Shown here: one piece after another, positions 1 to 8,314 of the stretch
Layout of the letters: each line of letters opens with the position of its first letter
Position numbering within the stretch: the first letter of the stretch is position 1
Assembly (NCBI GenBank): GCA_026706025.1
Contig: JAPOZO010000043.1
Location: forward strand, 1 to 64,000
DNA length: 64,000 bases
Origin: Candidatus Poribacteria bacterium
GTDB lineage: Bacteria > Poribacteria > WGA-4E > WGA-3G
Direction of reading: 5' to 3'
Notes under the pieces: model-generated
Database searches by the model: none
Told to the model about the DNA's origin: nothing
Seen by the model: only the letters and a program-made list of their open reading frames with translations
Program-made: the position numbers and the translations under genes

Positions 1-331
1 GCACATGCTCTAAAGATCATAGAAAATTTCTAATAACGAAAACTGAATGGCTCTGGAGTAGTGAGAACTCATCTAACATTGAAAACAGAAATGTGATATA
101 CTCTCTGATGTCAGGATATTGCATGGGTGTCTCCTTCAATTTATGTGGTATAAAATGAAAGGATACCCAGTATCCTGACTTTTGACAACTATTATTTATA
201 AAACACCCTCATGTTAATATAGCACTATGAACCCGATCAAATTCTTCTCGGTGATAATTTTCCTAAACTATTTATTGCGTCCAATTGAGGAGTCTGAGAA
301 CCACGCATGGACGCAATAGTTACGGACATCC
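1..331. other. Intergenic DNA at left edge, no gene seen
   Basis: No convincing coding frame. An inverted repeat AGGATAC-CCA-GTATCCT (160-176) is followed by a short T-rich run and could end a plus-strand transcript coming from outside the window. A TTGACA at 182-187 has no -10 at proper spacing. The DNA is AT-rich compared with the neighbouring gene. Confidence 0.5.
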
Positions 332-940
332 CTATAGCGGCTTGACCTTAATGTTTCGGCACCAGATCTTCCCACCGTGGTCCTGGATACCAATGTGACC
401 GCCGCGTGGGAAATCCTTGAGCGCGATGCCGAACTTATTCCGGCTGCCATCCGGGTTTTTGTGTGGCGTGTCCCACTCATCCAGATCAGCACGGACAATT
501 TCTTCATCATTAAGTGCTACAGCAACAATGCTACCATCACATGTGATGGTCATCTGATTCCACTCACCGGCGGGTTTACACGTATTTCGGGTCGGTCCGA
601 GCGCATCATACAGCGCGCCGCAGTCGTGATTCGTCGTCGGTTCTTTGCCGTGTGTGTCTAAAATCTGGATTTCAAGTCCGCTCTGAACGGCATCATCAAG
701 GTCTGCCCATCGGATGAAAATTCCGCTATTGACTTTCGGCTCGGTTTTGTAATCGAGTGCCAGGACGAAGTTATCGTAGTGCTGTTCGGTATAGAGATAT
801 TTTCCACCCTGAACGGTGCAGAGAATACTACCATCATCAATAACCCATCCCTCATCTTTTCCGGTGGCACCCCAACCGTTGAGCGTTTCACCATCAAATA
901 GGGATATCCAGCCTTCAGTTTTTTCTTTGTCTGTTAACAT
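332..940 (-). CDS. DUF1080 (3-keto-disaccharide hydrolase-like) protein
   Basis: 202 residues. The N-terminal stretch GWISLFDGETLNGW is the hallmark start of the DUF1080 fold, a concanavalin-like jelly roll now named the 3-keto-disaccharide hydrolase domain. The rest, with GIFIRWAD and GLEIQILDTHG, fits the same domain throughout, so the gene is essentially one domain. There is no signal peptide, although many family members are secreted. The ATG start is preceded by TAGGAG at good spacing. It lies 59 bp downstream of the phosphonoacetate-hydrolase-like gene on the same strand, so both may share a transcript. Family assignment is firm; the substrate is unknown and probably a sugar. Confidence 0.85.
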   Translation of the reverse strand: MLTDKEKTEGWISLFDGETLNGWGATGKDEGWVIDDGSILCTVQGGKYLYTEQHYDNFVLALDYKTEPKVNSGIFIRWADLDDAVQSGLEIQILDTHGKEPTTNHDCGALYDALGPTRNTCKPAGEWNQMTITCDGSIVAVALNDEEIVRADLDEWDTPHKNPDGSRNKFGIALKDFPRGGHIGIQDHGGKIWCRNIKVKPL

Positions 941-999
941 AGTGTCTCCTATACATGTAGGTGCGTACGCGCAGTTTCAAGCCCGTAACGCACTATTGA

Positions 1000-2109
1000 T
1001 TAACGCAGGCTTTCTAAAAATAGTCTTCCGATATCAAGATTATATTCAAAATCTATTGCTGACCAAGGGCTATTATACCCAATAATCGGCACATAACTTT
1101 CGTGTCGCGAACCGTGTGACCGCACAGCGGTTGGTTCAACTGCGGTTTCCAATTCACCGAAGACAGTCGTTTCATCTGCTAACACAAAGATGTCGCCGAT
1201 CCGTTCGCGATGGAGCCGAAACCTGCCTGCGGCATCTTCTGCAGCGTACACTTCTTCAATACCGGGCGTACGCAGCAGTTTCTGAATCGCTTCTGGTGTA
1301 TCCGCATGGCTTTTTAGAAATACGTATGCCGCGCCACCTAAATTGCCGTGATGTGCAACGTATCGATCCTTAATAATCGGGATGGCACTCGCGGGGATAC
1401 CTTGCTCCGTTAGCAAGCGGCCCGGGTCAAGTGCGGTGGTCTTCTCCAACATCCCATGATCCGCCGTAATATAGATTTCACGTTCTGGATCATCATCTAC
1501 AATGTCACCGATGATTTGGTCGAGTACTACGAGATGGCGTTGCGACGGTTCGGCATCGGGCGCGTATTTGTGTTGGACCCAATCCGTTGTTGAGCAGTAG
1601 ACAAGTTCTGGATCGTCTCTACGCACAGTCTCGCGCACAGCACGTAGGAGCCACCAGTTGATTTCAATTGAATAAATCGGCTCAACCTGTCCAGCCATCT
1701 GGATATATTCAGGCGGTGGTGCTTCAGCGGCAACAGCGATGTCGGTACCGGCTTCTAACATTCGTAACAACTTTTTCTTTGTTACAAACAGTGCGGTTTT
1801 GTCTGCAAATTTAGACGCTTTTGCGATTTCAAAGAGTGTCGGTGCGAGAAGGAAACGGTTATCCTCAATAAATTCGCCTTTGCCAGTCATTCTGTCTACA
1901 TGGTAATTCGTCGTGATGCCATGTGTCTCAGGAAAGGTGCCAGTTGCGATGCTCACATTGTTGACATTCGTAACAGACGGAATAACGGCATTGGCATGCC
2001 GATAAAATCCGGTTTTTGCCAATCTTTGAAGGTTTGGAAGGTCGCTCGCCGCGAGATAGTCATGACTCCCCGCGTCGATGCAGAGGATAAGAATTTTTCG
2101 TCTTTTCAC
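1000..2109 (-). CDS. Alkaline-phosphatase-superfamily hydrolase, phosphonoacetate hydrolase-like
   Basis: 369 residues. Two-zinc phosphohydrolase of the nucleotide pyrophosphatase/phosphodiesterase type. Visible metal and catalytic positions: Asp12 (CIDAGSHDY), Thr47 nucleophile in PSVTNVNN, Asp176 and His180 (TDWVQH), Asp217-His218 (ITADHGM), and a late His at 332 or 336 (SHGSRHE). The PSVTNVNNVSIATG block resembles phosphonoacetate hydrolase, which cleaves phosphonoacetate to acetate and phosphate, more than it does sulfatases. The exact substrate is inferred. The start is GTG, with GGAG upstream at a rather long spacing. No signal peptide, so probably cytoplasmic. No phosphonate transport genes are adjacent. 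Confidence 0.78.
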   Translation of the reverse strand: MKRRKILILCIDAGSHDYLAASDLPNLQRLAKTGFYRHANAVIPSVTNVNNVSIATGTFPETHGITTNYHVDRMTGKGEFIEDNRFLLAPTLFEIAKASKFADKTALFVTKKKLLRMLEAGTDIAVAAEAPPPEYIQMAGQVEPIYSIEINWWLLRAVRETVRRDDPELVYCSTTDWVQHKYAPDAEPSQRHLVVLDQIIGDIVDDDPEREIYITADHGMLEKTTALDPGRLLTEQGIPASAIPIIKDRYVAHHGNLGGAAYVFLKSHADTPEAIQKLLRTPGIEEVYAAEDAAGRFRLHRERIGDIFVLADETTVFGELETAVEPTAVRSHGSRHESYVPIIGYNSPWSAIDFEYNLDIGRLFLESLR

Positions 2110-2229
2110 GTTTTGTGTGTAACTCCACTCTCTCTAATGTTTTGGCAGCTAACTTTATCTGCCTACCAAGGGAATTGTAGCAGCTATCCATCTAAATTGC
2201 AAACTTTTTGATGGCACTGGCATTTAAGA

Positions 2230-2258
2230 TTGTTATTCCGGCAGAAATCTGTTATAAT
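2230..2258 (+). promoter_or_regulatory. Sigma70-type promoter for the HEAT/TPR gene
   Basis: TTGTTA (2230-2235), 17-bp spacer, TATAAT (2253-2258). It lies 57 bp before the ATG at 2316 in the divergent gap between the two gene blocks. Confidence 0.6.
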
Positions 2259-2315
2259 TATCCCTAAGTGGAACAGCAAGATAGCAGTGAAACAGTAAGA
2301 TAGCGAGGTTTAACC

Positions 2316-2969
2316 ATGTATGGGAACAACGGATTTTCCGAACTGGCGAAACTGATGTTCAAGAATTCAGGAGATGGTGAGAAACTCAAACAAGTGCTGA
2401 ATGCTAACTATTCAGAAGCCGATCTGATTGTCTATCTTCATAGCGAAGACCCGTTGATAAGTCGCGCCGCGGGATTTGCGCTCCGCTTAATTGGCACATC
2501 AGAAGTAGTTCCGGCATTGGTAGAAGCACTTAAAAACGATGATCGTGGGACCCGCTACAATGCTGAATACGCGCTCTGGGCAATCTGGTCGCATTCCGGT
2601 GATGATACCGTTGACGCCATGCTTGAAGATGGGAAAAATTTGCTCAAGAACAAGGCATATCAGGATGCAGTTGACCGGTTCACCACGGTAATCGAGACAA
2701 ACCCAAATTTCGCTGAGGGTTATAACCAACGCGCTATTGCATACTTTATGCTTGAGGAATGGAGCAAAGCGATTCGTGATTGCAAACGGACTATCTCGCT
2801 GAATCCGAATCATTTCGGGGCGTTCGCAGGGATGGGACACGTTTATGTTAGACTCGGTAAAATCACCGAAGCCATTGATGCCTATAAGCAGGCGTTGATT
2901 ATTAACCCGAATCTTATCTCCATTGCCGAGGCAATTTTGCGGCTCCGCAGCCGAACACAAGCCCAATAA
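2316..2969 (+). CDS. HEAT-repeat plus TPR protein
   Basis: 217 residues. The first half (about 38-95) holds HEAT-like helices (DPLISRAAGFALRLIG, GTRYNAEYALWAIW). The second half (about 100-203) holds three TPR units, recognisable by the AFxxxG/YNxRAIAYF pattern and NPNF, NPNH, NPNL turns. These are protein-interaction scaffolds; no catalytic domain is present and the partner is unknown. The ATG start has GAGG upstream. The following membrane-protein gene begins 14 bp after its stop, which suggests a two-gene unit and a possible role as partner of that membrane protein (inference). Confidence 0.75.
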   Translation: MYGNNGFSELAKLMFKNSGDGEKLKQVLNANYSEADLIVYLHSEDPLISRAAGFALRLIGTSEVVPALVEALKNDDRGTRYNAEYALWAIWSHSGDDTVDAMLEDGKNLLKNKAYQDAVDRFTTVIETNPNFAEGYNQRAIAYFMLEEWSKAIRDCKRTISLNPNHFGAFAGMGHVYVRLGKITEAIDAYKQALIINPNLISIAEAILRLRSRTQAQ

Positions 2970-2983
2970 AGTCGTCTCTTCGT

Positions 2984-3763
2984 ATGACTATTAACAATCG
3001 CAGCTACCTCATAAAATCCCTTTCGGTGTGCAGCATCGCGAGTGCCTTGTTGTGGATTATCTATCAACTATTGATGCACATTAAACTCGGTTTACCGATA
3101 GAATGTTTTTTTATGGCACAGGTATGTGTTGTGCTTTTGATAGCCCCCTATTTCGCCGCTTATGCTGTTCATACAAGCTTTTCTGGAACCCGTTTTAACG
3201 CGCAGACTGCGCGGCTACTCACACTTAGCCCTATCTTTTCTGGGCAGTGGTTGTTGCAGCAGCTTGTGATGAGTCAGGTACTGGTGTTAGGCTGGGTATT
3301 TTTATCGACTTTTGTCGCTTTGTTCGCCACGAATCTCCCATTGACGAAGGCGTTACAGATGGTGTTGATATTGGGAATCTATAGTTTGTCGGCGGCGGCA
3401 GTCGGAATGTGGGGCGCACATATTTTCAGAGACGCACTTTTCGGTGCAGAATTCGCTACGCTTTTATGGTGTGTTTTGATAGGTGGTGCATTTTTACTCA
3501 ATCCCTTAGAACGTTATGTGAACAACCTTCAGCCCTTTATATCACCAGTCTTGCATCTAAACCCGCTTATTGCGGTGTGTGGTATCTTTGAAGGGATGGA
3601 CATCTTCAGAAAACCTGTGCTTTACGAACTTACACCGGTCACTTCGTACGATTATAGGTATCCAAACCCGTGGTATCTTATAGGCGTATGGCATCTGGTG
3701 ATCGGTGGGTTCAGTTTTTTAGGCGCGTGGCGGATGTGCAAACATCGCGGAGCCATCGCATAA
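2984..3763 (+). CDS. Polytopic membrane protein, ABC-2 permease-like
   Basis: 259 residues with about six hydrophobic segments (near 13-33, 42-62, 95-115, 122-145, 153-172, 232-250). A loop with ARLLTLSPIFSGQWLLQQL is reminiscent of ABC-2 type permeases, where an LLLSPIS-type motif is common, but no ATPase gene is adjacent. Function is unrecognised. It follows the HEAT/TPR gene by 14 bp and precedes glmM by 19 bp, so the three genes are probably cotranscribed. No strong ribosome binding site is visible before the ATG, which suggests translational coupling. Confidence 0.6.
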   Translation: MTINNRSYLIKSLSVCSIASALLWIIYQLLMHIKLGLPIECFFMAQVCVVLLIAPYFAAYAVHTSFSGTRFNAQTARLLTLSPIFSGQWLLQQLVMSQVLVLGWVFLSTFVALFATNLPLTKALQMVLILGIYSLSAAAVGMWGAHIFRDALFGAEFATLLWCVLIGGAFLLNPLERYVNNLQPFISPVLHLNPLIAVCGIFEGMDIFRKPVLYELTPVTSYDYRYPNPWYLIGVWHLVIGGFSFLGAWRMCKHRGAIA

Positions 3764-3782
3764 ACACCACAGAGAGGGTTAC

Positions 3783-5183
3783 ATGGGAAAAGTAGGAAAA
3801 CCGATTATTAGTGTTTCAGGCGTTCGTGGAGAGGTTGGCATCTCGCTTGATGTCCGAGTCATTACGCAATTCGCAATGGCATTTGGCACTTTTGTCGGTG
3901 GTAGAACAGTCGTCATCGGTAGGGATTCCCGCACCTCAAGTCCGACGCTTAGACATGCAGTCCTCGCCGGGCTTTTTGCGACCGGATGTCACGTCATTGA
4001 TGTGGGGCTTTGTCCGACACCGACTGTCCTCTTGATGGCGAAGGCACTGCACGCGCAGGGAAGTATAACCATTACAGCAAGTCATAACCCAGTCGCTTGG
4101 AACGGCATCGAATTGGCATCTGCCTCAGGTAACCTCCTGACACAAGCAGAACGCGATGAATTGCTACGCATCTACGAAGCAGAGGATTTCGCGCTCGCGC
4201 CTTGGAATGAACAAGGGACACTTGAAACTTACGAAGATGCAACGGCGTATCACTTAGAACAGGTGCTATGTTCCTCTTGGCTTAGACCGAAATTAATTCA
4301 AAAGACTGGATTGAAGGTCGTAATTGATTGCGGGAACGGTGCTGGCAGCGTTATCAGTCCATCGCTCTTGAGGAAACTCGGCTGTCGGGTTGTTGCACTA
4401 AATTGTGTCGCGGACGGAAATTTCCGCCGCCCTGCTGAACCTACACCTGATGCGTTAGATGAACTCTGTGAAATTGTCTCAGCGTCCGGGGCAGATATTG
4501 GCTTGGCACACGATGGTGATGCCGATCGACTTGTTGTTGTCACAGAACGCGGTGTGCCGCTCAGCGGTGAATGGACGCTCGCCTTCGTCGTCGATTTTAT
4601 CCTCAGCAAAACGAAAGGTGACCTCGTCGCGACGGTATCAACAAGCAGAATGTTAGACGATATTGCGGCGAATCACGGGGTAACACTGCATCGTACGAAA
4701 GTGGGTGTAGGTTGGGTGGTTGAGAAGATGCAAGAAGTTGGGGCAGTCATTGGCGGGGAAGGCACTGGTGGTGTCATTTACCCTAATGTGCACTACACAA
4801 CGGACGGAATCACCTCTATTGCAGCGATTGTTCAACACCTCGCTGAATCTGGTGGTACTGTAACGCAGCTCGTGGAGAACATGCCGCAATATCAGATGTG
4901 CCAGAAAAAATTGGAGATCCCGTCGCAAGAAGTTGCGACGCACCTTGTTGATACGGTTTTAAAGGTGTATAAAGAAGAATGTGACACTGGAACGGAACTA
5001 TCCCTTGAACTAACGGATGGTGTTAAACGTGTCTGGAGCGATCGGTGGGTAAACATTCGCAAATCGGGTACAGAACCCGTAATCCGAGTTTTTAGTGAAG
5101 CCCCGACTTCCGAAGCGGCAGAGCGATTGTGTGATGAAACACTTGAAACTTTGACGACCTTAATGAAACAGATGTCGTATTAA
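3783..5183 (+). CDS. glmM: Phosphoglucosamine mutase-like alpha-D-phosphohexomutase
   Basis: 466 residues, normal length for the family. Four-domain phosphohexomutase: phosphoserine loop TASHNP with catalytic Ser100, metal loop DGDADR (244-249), sugar-binding GGEGTGGV, and phosphate-binding RKSGTEPVIRVFSEA near the C-terminus. The N-terminus ISVSGVRGEVG is the variant seen in Bacteroidetes- and archaea-type enzymes, so phosphomannomutase activity cannot be excluded. The likely reaction is glucosamine-6-P to glucosamine-1-P for UDP-GlcNAc and peptidoglycan. GAGAGGG precedes the ATG. YvcK, which is linked in Bacillus to cell-wall precursor metabolism, follows, supporting a cell-envelope role. 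Confidence 0.82.
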   Translation: MGKVGKPIISVSGVRGEVGISLDVRVITQFAMAFGTFVGGRTVVIGRDSRTSSPTLRHAVLAGLFATGCHVIDVGLCPTPTVLLMAKALHAQGSITITASHNPVAWNGIELASASGNLLTQAERDELLRIYEAEDFALAPWNEQGTLETYEDATAYHLEQVLCSSWLRPKLIQKTGLKVVIDCGNGAGSVISPSLLRKLGCRVVALNCVADGNFRRPAEPTPDALDELCEIVSASGADIGLAHDGDADRLVVVTERGVPLSGEWTLAFVVDFILSKTKGDLVATVSTSRMLDDIAANHGVTLHRTKVGVGWVVEKMQEVGAVIGGEGTGGVIYPNVHYTTDGITSIAAIVQHLAESGGTVTQLVENMPQYQMCQKKLEIPSQEVATHLVDTVLKVYKEECDTGTELSLELTDGVKRVWSDRWVNIRKSGTEPVIRVFSEAPTSEAAERLCDETLETLTTLMKQMSY

Positions 5184-5292
5184 TTGCGTTATCTGTTACG
5201 CTGCCCTATAAAGGTGCAATGTAATATAATTCGCGGAAAACCTAAAGTTCCGACCACTAAGTAAAAAAACCGCGATTCAGCTTGGAGAGATT

Positions 5293-6519
5293 ATGACTTT
5301 GAAACTTGCCTGCATCGGAGGCGGAAGTGGTTTATCTGCTCTTCTCAGCGGCATCAAGCGGTATGCTGATTTAGAGATAGGTAAAGACAACATTATTGAT
5401 TTAGATAGTTTGGCAGCGATCGTCACCGTTTCAGATGATGGTGGAAGTTCAGGACGGCTCGTTGAAGAATTTGATATGCTACCGCCTGGTGACATCCGAA
5501 GGCTTCTATTTACCTTGTCCGATGCCGATGAACTCGCGGGGCTTTTTGAATACCGGTTCTCAAGCAACGGTGAACTCGGCGGACATACCGTCGGAAATAT
5601 CCTCTTAACCGCGTTGACAGAACTGAAGGGCAACTTCCCGAAGGCAATTCAAGCCGCCTCCCGCCTCCTCGCTGTCCGAGGTAGAATCATCCCTGTTACT
5701 TTGGATTACACCATACTCTGTGCGGAACTCGCCGATGGCGAAATCGTTCATGGTGAATCAACGATTCCTATGCGAGAGAATCGCGAACCTATCAGGCGCG
5801 TCTTCTTTGAACCCCGCGAAAATGGAAAAACGCATCACCCAACTGACGGCTCTTATGAATGTCAAGCGCATAAAGGCGCAACAGATGCCCTTCTTAATGC
5901 AGATGTTATCCTTATCGGTCCCGGAAGCCTATACACCAGCATTATGCCGAATCTCGTTATCAAAGGGATTGTAGAAGCGATACAACAGTCCCCCGCAATG
6001 AAAATCTACATCTGTAACGTAATGACACAACCCGGGGAAACCGATGGGTATGCCGTGACCGACCATGTGAACGCTGTCCTTGACCATGCGAAGATTGCGC
6101 TTGACTACGTTCTCGTCAACAACCAACCTGCCCCGACGGAGATCATTCAAGAGTATGTGCGCCAAGAATTGGTCGCACAATTGACGCGAATCCGTTCGCT
6201 GTCGGAAGAAGGGTTGTCAATGCTCTATGGGAATACCGCGCATCCGATGGATGTGCTCAACTTGGCGAAACATATTTCCTTGCTGTCAGCGGAAACAATG
6301 CAGGTTGCGGATGCAGCAAAGGTCCAGGTTTCCTATAACCGTGAGGGGGAATCACTTGAAGAGGAAGGCATTCGTGTGGTTGAAGCGGACCTCATTTGCG
6401 GTATGGTGGTAACTGAAGGTGGCGTCGAAATGAACGTAATCCGCCACGACCCCGAAAAGTTAGTCCGCTCTCTCGTTAAAATCTTTAAAAACCATCCCAA
6501 ACTCCAAGAGTCAGTCTAA
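5293..6519 (+). CDS. yvcK: YvcK/CofD-like gluconeogenesis-factor family protein
   Basis: 408 residues, longer than Bacillus YvcK (about 317). Visible motifs are the N-terminal Rossmann GGGSG (9-13), VTVSDDGGSSGRL, the PPGDIRRLL block and GGHTVGNILLTAL, all diagnostic of this family. It binds a nucleotide-sugar-type ligand (UDP-GlcNAc in Firmicutes) and tunes carbon flow to cell-wall precursors; that role is known from Bacillus, not shown here. The extra length lies in the middle and C-terminal parts. GGAGAGA precedes the ATG, and a TATAAT at 5225-5230 in the 109-bp gap could be a weak separate promoter. Downstream of glmM on the same strand. Confidence 0.85.
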   Translation: MTLKLACIGGGSGLSALLSGIKRYADLEIGKDNIIDLDSLAAIVTVSDDGGSSGRLVEEFDMLPPGDIRRLLFTLSDADELAGLFEYRFSSNGELGGHTVGNILLTALTELKGNFPKAIQAASRLLAVRGRIIPVTLDYTILCAELADGEIVHGESTIPMRENREPIRRVFFEPRENGKTHHPTDGSYECQAHKGATDALLNADVILIGPGSLYTSIMPNLVIKGIVEAIQQSPAMKIYICNVMTQPGETDGYAVTDHVNAVLDHAKIALDYVLVNNQPAPTEIIQEYVRQELVAQLTRIRSLSEEGLSMLYGNTAHPMDVLNLAKHISLLSAETMQVADAAKVQVSYNREGESLEEEGIRVVEADLICGMVVTEGGVEMNVIRHDPEKLVRSLVKIFKNHPKLQESV

Positions 6520-6536
6520 AATACTTCTGACTCGCG

Positions 6537-6728
6537 TTAGGAACCCTGCTCCTTAGAAGGGGCAGCGTCTTCAGAAGCGATCTCGGAGGCAAACGTATCA
6601 CAAATCTGGGATAAATTATCAATAAAACGTTCCCAGTGCAATTCATCTTGACGCGCTTTCGCCATAGCGAGGCATAAAGCCGTTTCGTATAAGGATAGAC
6701 GATTCTTGCGTACATCGGTGGATTTCAT
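6537..6728 (-). CDS. Small hypothetical protein (63 aa)
   Basis: 63 residues, charged, no recognised domain: NRLSLYETALCLAMAKARQDELHW then an acidic tail. The ATG has a good ribosome binding site (AAAGGGGT about 8 bp upstream on the minus strand), which is the main reason to accept it. It is convergent with yvcK with 17 bp between stops. The amphipathic first half could form a helical pair. Possibly a small regulatory protein; no function can be assigned. Confidence 0.5.
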   Translation of the reverse strand: MKSTDVRKNRLSLYETALCLAMAKARQDELHWERFIDNLSQICDTFASEIASEDAAPSKEQGS

Positions 6729-6850
6729 AATTTTACCCCTTTCTGAATTAGTATATTAATCAATACAACGTTTTAAACGGATGCACTGGCGAAATAGTTA
6801 CACTTTTTTCAAAAAAATCGAAAATGCTAAAATTCAATTCTATATTTTCC

Positions 6851-6930
6851 GCAGGACCGGTAGGTTCGGTTTCCTAACCGAACCGGGCTTCGCCAAAAAT
6901 TGCCGAATTAATTATTTTATCTTCAATTGA
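6851..6930 (+). repeat. Dispersed palindromic repeat, copy 1
   Basis: Core palindrome 6863-6884: GGTTCGGTT, a short centre, AACCGAACC. Flanks are also shared with other copies: an upstream ...AGGACCGGTAG block, and downstream CCGGGCTTCG plus an AAAAATT..CCGA stretch that aligns with the right flank of copy 3. Copy 1 uses T/A where the others have G/C at one stem pair, a compensatory change that keeps the stem intact. Confidence 0.75.
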
Positions 6931-7140
6931 AGTCGTAGCAAGTTTCGTGCCAATATCCTAAGAAGACACAGCATTTGTATCAGAAATTCTGCCAAGGATG
7001 CCTAAAATACAGTTATACACTTAGTTATCTTTAAGGGGATCCGCCTTCACTTTTTTTACTATAACGCAAGTTGCCACCTATTGATAAATATAGCACTCCT
7101 AATGAAGTTTAATAAAATATTTGGGTAATTCTGCGTTTTC

Positions 7141-7192
7141 CCAGGCCCGGTAGGTGCGGTTTCCTAACCGCACCATAGGTGTCAATTTTAGA
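7141..7192 (+). repeat. Dispersed palindromic repeat, copy 2
   Basis: Core 7153-7174: GGTGCGGTT, short centre, AACCGCACC. It is followed by ATAGGTGTCAATTT, which recurs in inverted orientation before copy 3. The left flank CCCAGGCCCGGTAG matches that of copy 1. Confidence 0.75.
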
Positions 7193-7654
7193 AATAATAA
7201 CCGTCGCTACCCCCAGGCCGGTAGGGTTGGAATGCAGGTCGCAAGTCCCGTAGGTGTTTTTGCTTGGGGTCTTTGATAGGGTGTTTCTGCGGATTTCCGT
7301 TAGGTTGAACGGATATTCCCAAAACCCTGAAAAGGAACACAACACTCGGACTGCACCATAGATGGCACGCCAAACAGAAAACCGAGAGAAACCCAACGCA
7401 TTAGCGGTTTACGGACTCCTGACGGTATGAAGTTGGGTTTCACTACGTTCTTGATTACGGACGACACCTCGCTGGATTTAAGAGGTTTTTGGAAAACACA
7501 TCTGCCTGCTGAGTTCCGTTCAACCCAACCTACGGGACGACCGGCACTTCAACTTTTATTTTCAAATGAGATTTCAATCTTATCACAAAAATCAAATAAA
7601 TCAAATAAATCACAGTTCAGAATTAATAAGACGAGAATCGAACGAAAAATCACT

Positions 7655-7735
7655 AAATTGACACCTATGGTGCGGTTTCCTAACCGCACCGGGCATCGGG
7701 AAAAATTACCCGATTAAATTCTTAATCTTCATACG
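7655..7735 (-). repeat. Dispersed palindromic repeat, copy 3 (inverted)
   Basis: Core 7669-7690, identical to copy 2. The preceding AAATTGACACCTAT (7655-7668) is the reverse complement of the sequence following copy 2. The two copies therefore form a ~36-bp terminal inverted repeat around 7189-7654. The right flank (CCGGGCATCGGG...AAAAATTACCCGATTAA) aligns with the right flank of copy 1. Confidence 0.72.
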
Positions 7736-7807
7736 GGGTGAAGAAAATACTTGAAAAGTGTTGTTGAAACGCCGAAAATCTGTTAGTAGCAACTTGGTTT
7801 AATTTAA

Positions 7808-7837
7808 CCCCCTAAATCCCCCTTATCAGGGGGACTT
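7808..7837 (+). repeat. CCCCCTAAATC-type dispersed repeat
   Basis: CCCCCTAAATCCCCCTTATC followed by AGGGGGACTT. The same unit occurs twice near 18.05-18.12 kb. AGGGGG can pair with CCCCCT, giving a small hairpin. Confidence 0.7.
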
Positions 7838-7879
7838 TAAGACGAAATGTGTCTGTCCTAAATATTTATCAAACTCACG

Positions 7880-7976
7880 TTAGGGTACATATCTGCCTAT
7901 TTTTTACGCGATCAAGGCGAATTTTCGCGCAATACTTCGTGAACTCGGTAAATACGATTTGAAAGCGTACCCTAAC
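7880..7976. repeat. 10-bp inverted repeat before the isrB promoter
   Basis: GTTAGGGTAC at 7880-7889 and its exact reverse complement GTACCCTAAC at 7967-7976, 77 bp apart. The right arm ends one base before the -35 hexamer of the isrB-locus promoter. It could be the ends of a small decayed element or an operator. Confidence 0.5.
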
Positions 7977-7977
7977 C

Positions 7978-8006
7978 TTGACTTTACGGTATTTTGACGG
8001 TATAAT
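7978..8006 (+). promoter_or_regulatory. Near-consensus sigma70 promoter of the omegaRNA-isrB locus
   Basis: TTGACT (7978-7983), 17-bp spacer, TATAAT (8001-8006). Predicted transcription start is about 8012-8014, at or just before the left end of the IsrB element. The promoter appears to lie outside the element, so it may originally have served glnS. Confidence 0.72.
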
Positions 8007-8012
8007 ATATTA

Positions 8013-8314
8013 ATCGGATGTTCCAACCCCTATAGACATACCGCTTTGAAGAGCGGAAGTCTCTGTAACACGCCCAAAACAGGACATATATGATTGGTAC
8101 GGTATAAGATGTCAACTACCCAAGTCTGAAGACTTGGGAAACTTGTGAATATCCGTAGCCACACGGGGACCCACAAGGTAAACGGTTTTCTAGAGTAAAA
8201 TATCGCGTGTCTCGTGGTGGCACACGCACAGACGGTATAGATGCTCCCCAAGTCTATACCCGCTCTGATACGTGATCTCGAAGGGGCAACACATAACCCG
8301 AAAGGGAACTTACG
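8013..8314 (+). ncRNA. Probable omegaRNA (HEARO-type) of IsrB
   Basis: About 300 nt of highly structured non-coding sequence directly upstream of isrB, where IscB/IsrB guide RNAs (HEARO RNAs) are encoded. Visible stems: CCGCT/AGCGG (8041-8045, 8052-8056), the perfect hairpin CCCAAGTCTGAAGACTTGGG (8119-8138), GCGTGT/ACACGC (8205-8210, 8222-8227), GGTATAGA/TCTATACC (8234-8241, 8253-8260), and CCC-GAAA-GGG with a GNRA loop (8297-8306). The loop CCCCAAG (8246-8252) can pair with CTTGGG (8133-8138), a possible pseudoknot. In this family the guide is at the 5' end and comes from DNA flanking the left end, here around 8013-8030. The 5' end is inferred from the promoter; the 3' end is set by the start codon and is uncertain. 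Confidence 0.65.
8119..8138 (+). repeat. 20-nt perfect hairpin inside the omegaRNA region
   Basis: CCCAAGTCTGAAGACTTGGG, a 9-bp stem around GA. It is identical to the sequence at 9330-9349. Confidence 0.85.

Larger units (their letters stand above)
6729..7977. other. Repeat-rich intergenic region, no gene supported
   Basis: 1.25 kb without a credible coding frame. It contains three related palindromic repeats (near 6863, 7153 and 7669), one copy of a CCCCCTAAATC-type repeat (7808-7837), a 10-bp inverted pair (7880/7967) and stretches of AT-rich DNA. The segment 7189-7654 is enclosed by two of the palindromic repeats in opposite orientation and contains further short inverted segments (AGTCCCGTAGG near 7240 against CCTACGGGAC at 7531-7540). 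The region resembles a landing ground for small mobile repeats. Confidence 0.7.

Noticed and set aside
182-202. TTGACA with TATAAA as a promoter at the left edge
   Set aside because: The spacer is 9 bp, too short, and no plus-strand gene follows.
7141-7690. CRISPR array in the repeat-rich region
   Set aside because: Repeats are few, unevenly spaced and in mixed orientation, and no cas gene is present; they are dispersed palindromes.
7427-7717. 96-codon open frame in the repeat region
   Set aside because: It runs through repeat palindromes, has no ribosome binding site and its product is low-complexity without any domain.
7994-8006. TTGACG immediately before TATAAT as -35 of the isrB promoter
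   Set aside because: Only 1 bp separates it from the -10; the TTGACT at 7978 has the proper 17-bp spacing.
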